Assembly: GCA_964019135.1 (NCBI GenBank)
Contig: OZ025256.1
Location: 16,623,911-16,687,910, forward strand
Source of the DNA: Arenicola marina
Lineage: Eukaryota > Annelida > Polychaeta > Arenicolidae
DNA: 64,000 nt
Reading direction: 5' to 3'
How positions within the stretch are numbered: position 1 is the first letter of the stretch; each line of letters begins with the position of its first letter. The position numbers and the translations under genes were made by a program. The notes under the pieces were generated by a model, which was not told the origin of the DNA, did not search any database, and was given only the letters and a program-made list of their open reading frames with translations. Positions 12,201 to 21,200 of this stretch are shown here, piece by piece.

Positions 12201-15200
12201 GCTGATTAGCCTCGCTCTCAATCGCCCCCCCCCCTCCCCCACCTTCACCCTATTGATCCCATCTGATAATAACTCTCACCTCCCCGTCCAACAATCGCCC
12301 CTGCATATACCTGTGCCAACCCCCAGCCTGTCTCATATATATGTATATATGCACGCAAACTTATTACAACATACAGATAATGTACTTAATATATATAATA
12401 TATATGTTGCGTTATTGCGATATCATTGGCCTAGGCCAAGGATTGAATCTATCTGTCGGGGTCACCAATGTGGGGCCGCCCCAATAGCTCAGTGGGTTAG
12501 AGCGCTGGCATGGAGCGCTCTGGCCACCTTAGAGCCTAACGGCACGTGAATCGGTGGTTCGAGCCCCGCTGTGGTCATGTCTGTGTGGTCGCAGGATAAA
12601 GAGCCCATGTCTTTGACAAAAAGTAGGGGGTTACCCCCGCGGACAGGGCTCCACTCTCCCTTCCTTCTCCCATTGACGCGGGGTTGGCGCGATAGCTCAG
12701 TGAGAGAGCGCTTGCATTGAGTGCTCTGGCCACCTGAGAGCATAACGGCACGTGAATCGGTGGTGCCAGCCCCACTGTGGCCATGTCTGTGTGGTTGTAG
12801 GATAACGCTCCCATGTACTTCTTCGCAAAGAGTAGGGGGTGACCCACGGGGACATGGCTCCGCTGTTTCCCCCCTTCTCCCAATGACGCGATATGACCAA
12901 AATTGGTTGAAGCGTCCTGAATATACAAGCAATCAAGGGGCCTCTGTGAGTTTTATCGACATTGTGACTTAAAGGTGCAGCAGACAACTTAAAAAAAACA
13001 TTTTACCTTCAGCAGGCCAGGATGGAGGGCTACTGGCCACGCATCGGTCTTCTTACCTGGCATGTAACTCGGATACTTGGATAAGTCTAAGCCACTTAGT
13101 TTTTATACGGTTATCTACATGTGAATGCTAACCTTTCATTGCAGTGTATATTGCATTACATTCGAATTGGCGGGAAATATTCTATGTGAACGATAATTTG
13201 CAGTGTATTTTGCATTTTTTCCTAATTGGCGGGATATATTTGAAATTATAAATAGCTTTAAAGCAGCCTACTTACATGCGCCATCTTAATTTTTACATTT
13301 TAGAATCAAGACTAAAAGTATCTCAAAATTATGATGCCGCTTTTGTTTCATATCTCGTTGAATCTGTAAACAACATTTACGGACTAGTTTATCGCGCGCG
13401 GACGTCCTAGTTAGCCGCCGTCGACATCACACAGAATACCAAACAGCGCAGTGATATAAAGCCGGCCACCAACTTCTGCCCCGGTGAACAAATCTTCTCC
13501 TCTCCGGATAGTCCACAGGCTTTCAGGATTTAAATTCAAGACCAAATATACTTATTTGACATGGCGAAGAGGTTAGTAATACAAAACATTTTACAGAATA
13601 AATTATTTTAAAGCTGTCTACCTACCGAGCATGAAGAGAACGATGACGGCGACCAGGCCGGCGATGATGAAGAAGAGGATGACTAAAACGACGGCAATAA
13701 TTGTCCGCTTCTTCTTCGAGTGACCCGCATCCAGCTGCTTCCCTTTGCCGCTAGAGGGCGATGAGGACTGTCTCCGGCGCGTTCCCGCCACAGGGGTCGC
13801 TGCTGTAGCATTCCCGCCACTCTCGCCACCACCATCACCGCCGTCCGGAACGACATAGACGCTGGATCGGTGGGGGTGGGCCGGAGGAGGGTACGGGTAG
13901 ATTTGACCTTGACCCGATAGCGGTGACGGGGGTCCGGGGCCTAGACCCCCGGCTCCGATGTATCCTGTATTCACTGGGTTACCTCCTGGATCGTTCCACA
14001 CGGTGCTTTGCTGTCCGGACGGATACTCGTGGACGAATCCATCGTTGATATGCCCGCCGCCATTTTGATTCCACGCACCGTCCCTTCGAGATTTGGGATC
14101 TTGCTGGCGTTGTCCGTTGGCGTAGGGTGATGCGTGTTGGGGATGAACTCGCGCGATGGCGGGGTAGGGCTGAGAGGATCCAGACGTTGGTGTCGCGTTC
14201 AGGATCTCTCTCTCGTGGGTAGAGGGCGCTGTGGAGGCCGGCTCGTACCCGTCCACGCTGCCCCGCCGGCGGTGGTGCAGGGGCACCCCGACGCTGCCGT
14301 CAGCCGTGCCCGTCGGGGTCTCCATGGTGTCCCTCGCCCCGGCGTACGGCTTGTAAGGGCTGTAGGTGTCCCCCTGCAGGAAGTCGAAGGCGTCGTTGAT
14401 GTAGGAGTTGGTCGTGTAGATGTTGGTGCCTCCCCCCTGAGGGCTGGCGGCGGAGTCCTTCGGCAGCCGAGTCAGATCAGCGATGTGGTGTCCGCCAGAA
14501 TCAACCTGAGAAAAAATCACCAAAGGAAACGAAATGAAAATTTTACACCGCTTTTTTGAACACACAAGGGCTAAGCTCGTTCAATAAGCCATGTTCTGAG
14601 GCAAGGCCTAACGGAAGAATGGAGATCTATTCACCTTTTCTGCTTTTCACTACCTCACTTCAACGGCAGCCAACTATAAGCCTTTACCTATAAGAAGGTA
14701 CTTATAAACTGAATAAACCAATTCGCGTGTTGCCTCGCGCATGCGTGGAGTTCCTAGTCATGGCGGGGACGTTTCCATCTATATATTCCTGGTTCATCTC
14801 TATAAAACCAATTGGTTTGGTACGACCGATGACGTGATCGAGGAATGTTAACCATGTCGTGGCAGGTAAATACTGCTTACGTGGGTGGGCTGTTTAGTCT
14901 CACGTGAGTGAAAGAGGATCTCTGGAGTAAACCGAAACCACACGTAAGAAAAAGGAGATGTTATTCCTTTTCATTTCTGTAACAATATCCGCTTTCCTGC
15001 CTTTTATTTGCATGAAAGACAGAAATGACCACACCAGCACACCGTTATGACGTTAGCCAACCATCGGAAAGGAGGATACGGCGTATGTGACGATATGTCA
15101 TCATTCTAATTAGTGGTCTAGAAGGGGTACATGGCGACACAGACATAATTGAAAAGTCGACATTCGACATTGACCCCCAAATTTCGACACTGAGGATCTG

Positions 15201-18200
15201 AAAAAGCGACACATTCAGTGTCATTTTAGAAGAAAAAACGACACTGAATATAGTCAAAAAGCGACACGGACAATTTTAAACACTACCCCCCCCCCCCTCC
15301 CGCCCTCTTCCAGACCCCTACTCTATCCGCCAGAATCTCACCTGGCATTACTCCTTCACGGAAACAAAATAATAAATTGAGGGGCTTGATGCCGCTTTTG
15401 TGCACATGGCGGCTACTGGGACAGACATCCCCCTCGACAATATAATGGGGTTGGACTAAACTTGACCCCGGGGCAGGTGTCAGGATTCGTATCATTGATG
15501 AGCTGTTTGCTGATTGGTAGCAGCCTAGCCTGCTCACTAACTGAGCTGGGGAGGCTTCATTATTCCTCCACATGATGGATACATATCAAGCTCATGAACT
15601 ATTACCCAAATCAATCTAGAACGTATCCACGAAAACATACGTGTCGTACGCTTAAGATGTCCCCATCGTCGTCTTAGAGGCAATAATACAAAACATGTAA
15701 TACAGGTCTGACAATATAATAACAGTATATCCCGAGTTTGGTGCATGGCTATGATGAAAAGTTAAAGTTGAAGCGATGGAATCAAGCAAGACAGATTTAT
15801 TTTGATTGACTCTAATCGCCCTGCCATGGCATAAAAAGCCCCAGCCGTTAACCTTAACCATTGCTACGGCGTGTAATGTCAACACAAGTGATGATACAGA
15901 AGGAACGCGAGGGTCAGAGCAATCAAGAAAGATCTGGGGGACGTGTTGCCATTTGTCACCTCCCTTGCAAAACAGCTACAGAAAAGTGCCATCGTAGCTA
16001 AGGCAACCGCCAAGCAAGTTTCGATGAAGAAATTTCTGAAAAAGTGACTACTTGTATATTTGAATGTCAGACTTGCCAAATAAATCAAAACCATTATGAA
16101 AACATCTTTTCTGCGCTAATTTGCCACGAGTAAGGTATTGGAAGGATATGGTGATATTCTGTTACCCGATCACTTGCCTAAGTCGATCGATGAACGGCAG
16201 ACCAGTCGTCGGTCGACTTAGAGAGGTTTTACTGTACCACATGACAAGACGGTAATGAGGCATGACGCGCCGGGCCGAACATCCCCACCCAACCCCCACC
16301 TCGGCCTACCAACGTTCCAATCTGTCCATGTTGTTGTCCTTCACACCTGTACTCCTGCGCTCGGCTTTATCAAACACAAGACCCTTGCCACCTTCAGGTC
16401 AAGGGTGCGCAGTGATATAAGGATAGACATAGTGGTGGTTACCCAAGACAAATTGTTTTGAACGAAGGCACTAATAACAAACACCATTTAACATGCTATA
16501 TCATATTATATCACGAATAACAAACACCATTTAACATGCTATATCATATTATATCACGAATAACAAACACCATTTAACATGCTATATCATATTATATCAC
16601 TATTAACAAACACCATTTAACATGCTATATCATATTATATCACTAATAACAAACACCATTTAACATGCTATATTATATTATATCACTAATAACAACCACC
16701 ATTTAACTTGACATATGACATGATATTATCTGAGACACACTAACATATGGTATTAGAGAGACGCAATCTATTAGTATATTTTCGTCTTTTGCAGGGATTC
16801 CCTTTTGACTGTTTTGGCCAGCGGATTTGGAAAGTGGGTGACTATATAGTCCGTCTGTGTGTATATGAGGTAGGGGGGGGGGGGGTTGTAGAAGGTTGCG
16901 TCTGAAAGTAATGAAGAAAACTCATGTCATACCTCCACTACGTAGGTCTGTTTCCCTGCCTCACACTTAGTTGAGTAGGTCACTTAGCACATGCCGACAC
17001 GACTCATACCTCCACAACAGTCTGGGGTGAACACCTTACTCACCTGTGATAATATCCAATGAATCTATACCACTGTGGCTATGATCCTGCTGCTATAGTC
17101 CTGGCGTAATACTCCATGTATCGCACTAGCAGTAATGGTGCTTTGCAAAATACACCATAGTTAAGACAGTGATATATATGTGTATATACTAAGTGGCGAC
17201 TTCACCGCAGCTAAGTTGACACGCAGTTGTACTCACCAGTGTGGACAGACACGTTCTGTTTGCAAAATCTGCCTGTGAGGGTATTTACCTTGGCGTAAAT
17301 GCCGCCCCCAATTCGACGAATGCAGAGACCCAACGAAGCATGAACAGTTTGCTTTTTACTCGCGGCGTTCTAGCGATGTAACTAAAGCCTGGCGTTATAG
17401 CTGGTGTCTGGTCAGGGTCTTGGTACGTCAGACGTCAGTCGGAGAGACCTGACCAGCGCGTCGTGCAGACATAAGTGGTGACTACATCAGCTAACCTACC
17501 ACTTCAGAGGGCGGAAGCAACGTCACACGTGTAAGCCTGTATATTTGTTCTGCACTTTAATTCGGATGACGGCACGAGCCATAAAATTAAAAAAAAATGA
17601 AAGTGCCGCTAAAACCTAATCAAATCAAATTATTCGAGGAAATAGATCTCTGTGTTAATGTTAATCCTTTTTAATCTCCTACGGCCGCGGTTCTGGCTGA
17701 AACCTGCCCCAACAGGAAACTTACACGTGCAGAAAAAAAGGCACGATCCGAAGTCGCTGAGAGTGGTGAAGACGTACAGGAGATTAGTCTGTTATCAAAG
17801 GTAACTTATTTAATCTTATTAAATCTTTAATTGAGGTTGTTCTGATAGGTCAAATAGTGGACATGTATTTACACGGGGGAAGGGGTGGGTGGGGGGGGGG
17901 GGGGGGTTATCCCCTCTGAATCGCGACTTCCAAAGACGTAATATAGAGTATTATCGAATCTCTAAGATATGGACCGGTCACAACTGGGTGCGAAGAAACA
18001 CAGAAAATACCACGAGTATCGAAGAATTGCAATAAAGGACTGCAGACTGCTATAAAGGATAGCGGTAAGTAGGGAAAACGTCTTCGCGTTGAACCAGCTC
18101 ATCGCAAATCACCAAGAATTGCTGGATGCCAATCGTAGAGATCGGAAAAGGTATCACCCCCGCCCCATCTCTTATAACCACAACTACTCAGTCGCATTTC

Positions 18201-21200
18201 TGAAATAGACAAATCACGTTTCCCGCTCTTTTCTACAGCCATGGTAACGGCGTCATTGGCACGGGGGTAGATAGGGGCGGGAGAGCGGGGTGAACCACTG
18301 TTCGTTGGACACCTACCTCGTCGATTTCACTGCGCCGCCTGCGCACACGGTGCTCCGGTGATGTCATGATGACCTTGACATTGGTCAGGCAGACGGCAGC
18401 TTTCCCTGGAACTTTGCGTTCACCCTAAAATGATTTGTGGAAATGACACAATGGACTGTATGCACTTGTAGTCGTCAAAGAGCTCGCTTATATCTTATAT
18501 CTGAATGACTCATAGCGGTGCACGTGCATACTCGTAAATAAAATTGAATGATAACTGATAGATAACTAAGCTTATATGTTGCAATATGTTATGCTAGAGT
18601 GAAAACTGATTTGTATTTGGAGAGGTTGAACACGAACATTTGCTCGATAATGAGTGGCGGTGTACAATAGGGCTATAAAGTCCCGTTCGCTTAGACTTCA
18701 GGTTTACTCATTTGGGGGAAAAACAAACGAAGCACCTGTTCGGAACGAGTTTAGAATCTCTGCGCACACTGGTATCCTGACTATCTGTGAAGTAGGCGTG
18801 ACGTGTATGTTACGCAAACAAAGAGAGGCTGGGAACCAGACTACCTGCGCAAAAGCCAGGCGTCGAGGGGTGGGTCCATTGCGGAAGACCTAGCGATATA
18901 ATTAAGAATATTTAAGAAATATAGCTTCACAAAACGGATAGACGGCATATTTGTTATTCGTTTGCGCCATCACAATGACGAATATTTGTTACGACGGGAC
19001 CATACGACTGAGAAACTAACGTTTTTTTTGCATTTCCTCCGAAAACGAGGCATTATGACGTTACACGGATTCTCCCCGGTGACAGCCTTGGCACAACGCT
19101 TCAAACAGAAAACTTGAAAATGAAGAAACTTGGTCTTTTCGTGATCCAAAAGTTTAATGACGCATCTGTGTGCTGTTACTCCATGCACTGCACATTTTGA
19201 CAGCGGAATGGTTAAGTTGATCACTTGCTCTCGCCATTTTTGTTACCGCGGAGGCACGCGAAACTCACTCGCTGTTTGAGGAACTGGCGAAAGCCCGGGT
19301 GCAGGGCTAAATTTAGAACGTTATTTTTAGCTTTCGAGTGTTTTGCAGACGGATTTGTCCTTGTATATTCCCAAAGTTCTGCGCTTCATCGCCTCCAAAT
19401 ATTTTAACGTATATCTCCCATAGCCAAGTTTAGTGAAATGGTACTCATAGTCTTTAGAATACACCTGGAAAGAAATTGACATAAAGCTGCCTATACTTTC
19501 AACATGGAGCACGTGTGTTTGTTTGTCCCCAAAACTATAGCCCTATAGCGTAGATGCTATCAATGTCATACCGATGTGGTACAAATCAGTAAGACAATTA
19601 GCGCTAACTTTCGCACTTCCTTTATGGAAACAAGTGTGTGCATGAAAAAAGGTGGAGCATAGAGAATATGTGTTAAGACCAATCGAGGATCAGTGATTCG
19701 CTAAGGGCACTCCTATTTGCTGCCTGTGGATCTTCTTTGTATCCCATGATTCATAATTGTATACCATGGGTCTTATTGGTACCACATGGGTTTTATTTAT
19801 ATCCCTCGGGTCATATTGGTATCTCATAGGTCCCATTACTACACGTGGGTCGCATTGGCATCTTATGGGTCATATTGGTATCCCATGGGTCACATTGGTA
19901 TCCCTCGGGTTATATTGGTATCCTAAAGGTCATATTGGTATCCCAAGGGTTATAGTGGTATCCCAAGAGACATATTGGTACCCCTCGGGTCATATTTGTT
20001 TCTCATGGGTCACATTGGTATACATTGGTCGTATTGGTATCCCCTGGGTCATATTGGCATCCAATGGGCCATATTGGTATCCAATGGATCATATTGGTAT
20101 CCTGTGGGTCACATTGATATCTCATGAGTCATATTAGTATCCCGTGGGTCACATTGGTATCCCTCGGGTCATATTGGTATCCCAAGGGTTATATTGGTAT
20201 CCCAAGGGTCATATTGGTATCCCATGGGTCAAATTAGTATATCATGCGTCATATTGGTATATCATGGGTCATATTGATTTACCATGGGTCATATTGGTAT
20301 CCCATGGGTCATATTGGTATCTCATGGGTCATATTGGTATCCCATGGGTCATATTGGTATCCCATGGGTCATATTAGTATCCCTAGTCATATTGGTATCC
20401 CTTGGGTTATATTGGTATCCCATGGGTCATATTTGTATCGCATGGGTAACATTGGTATCCCATGGGTCATATTGGTATCCCTCGGGTCATATTGGTATCC
20501 TAAGGGTCATATTGGTATCCTAAGGGTCATATTGGTATCCCAAGCATCATATTGGTATATCATGGGTCATGTTGGTATCCAATTGGTATTCTCCAGCTAT
20601 TATTGATATTCATGCTGTTTTATTGGACAGGCATTAATTCAGTTTTACTGTAGTTCCTTCGGAGTTAGTGTGATCCAATGTATTATTGACCTGTTCTATG
20701 CTTTATTATCCAGGGAATGGGATCTGAGCCCATTGCCATAGTGTCAATCTAACCCTAAAGGTTCCAAATTGACATTCCACATTTACTATAACCCTAACCG
20801 TCCACTCGCACCCACCTAATATGATTCATCATCATCATACAGTCCTAGATTCTCCTGCTACTAAATCCTAGAAGGTCAGTCTTAAGTGTAACCGCAGAGT
20901 AACTTTTTCAACCCCTCTGGTCTTCTCCCCCCCCTCCCGCCTTCCCCACCCCCATATCACAACGACCATGCGTTATTTCCTGTCATGTTCAAATTGTTGA
21001 ATCGCCAGCCATGAGTTTCCGGTGGGACAGCCCAGCTGGCAGTATTAGTCAGGCTACTGACGCTTATCGCCGCCTTCAACTGAATGACAAGCACCCATTT
21101 TCGTCTTTCATGGGGTGTCAGTGACGAAAGTTAAGAGCGATAATAGAGACATTTTTCTATAGAGGGTCAAGATGGATGGGGATACTCAGTGGTTTCTGTG

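Larger units (their letters stand above)
8680..13625. other. Large intron of gene A filled with repeats
   Basis: Between the anchor exon and the SEA stem exons. It contains the retrotransposon relic, four tRNA-like SINE heads, a SINE pair and one end of the R1 dispersed repeat, plus poly-G/poly-C runs (10030, 10455, 10710, 12228). Open frames at 11460-12044 lack convincing splice sites and domains. Confidence 0.5.
14506..18316. other. Intron of gene A, 14.5-18.3 kb
   Basis: Holds a GACAC-type dispersed element (15112-15300), the 42-bp repeat (16473-16700) and poly-G runs (16866, 17890). I see no exon with paired splice sites and phase. Confidence 0.5.

Noticed and set aside
19757..20606. Plus-strand open frames of up to 126 codons rich in Gly, Trp, Tyr
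   Set aside because: They are translations of a 20-bp minisatellite in several phases; no splice sites or domain.
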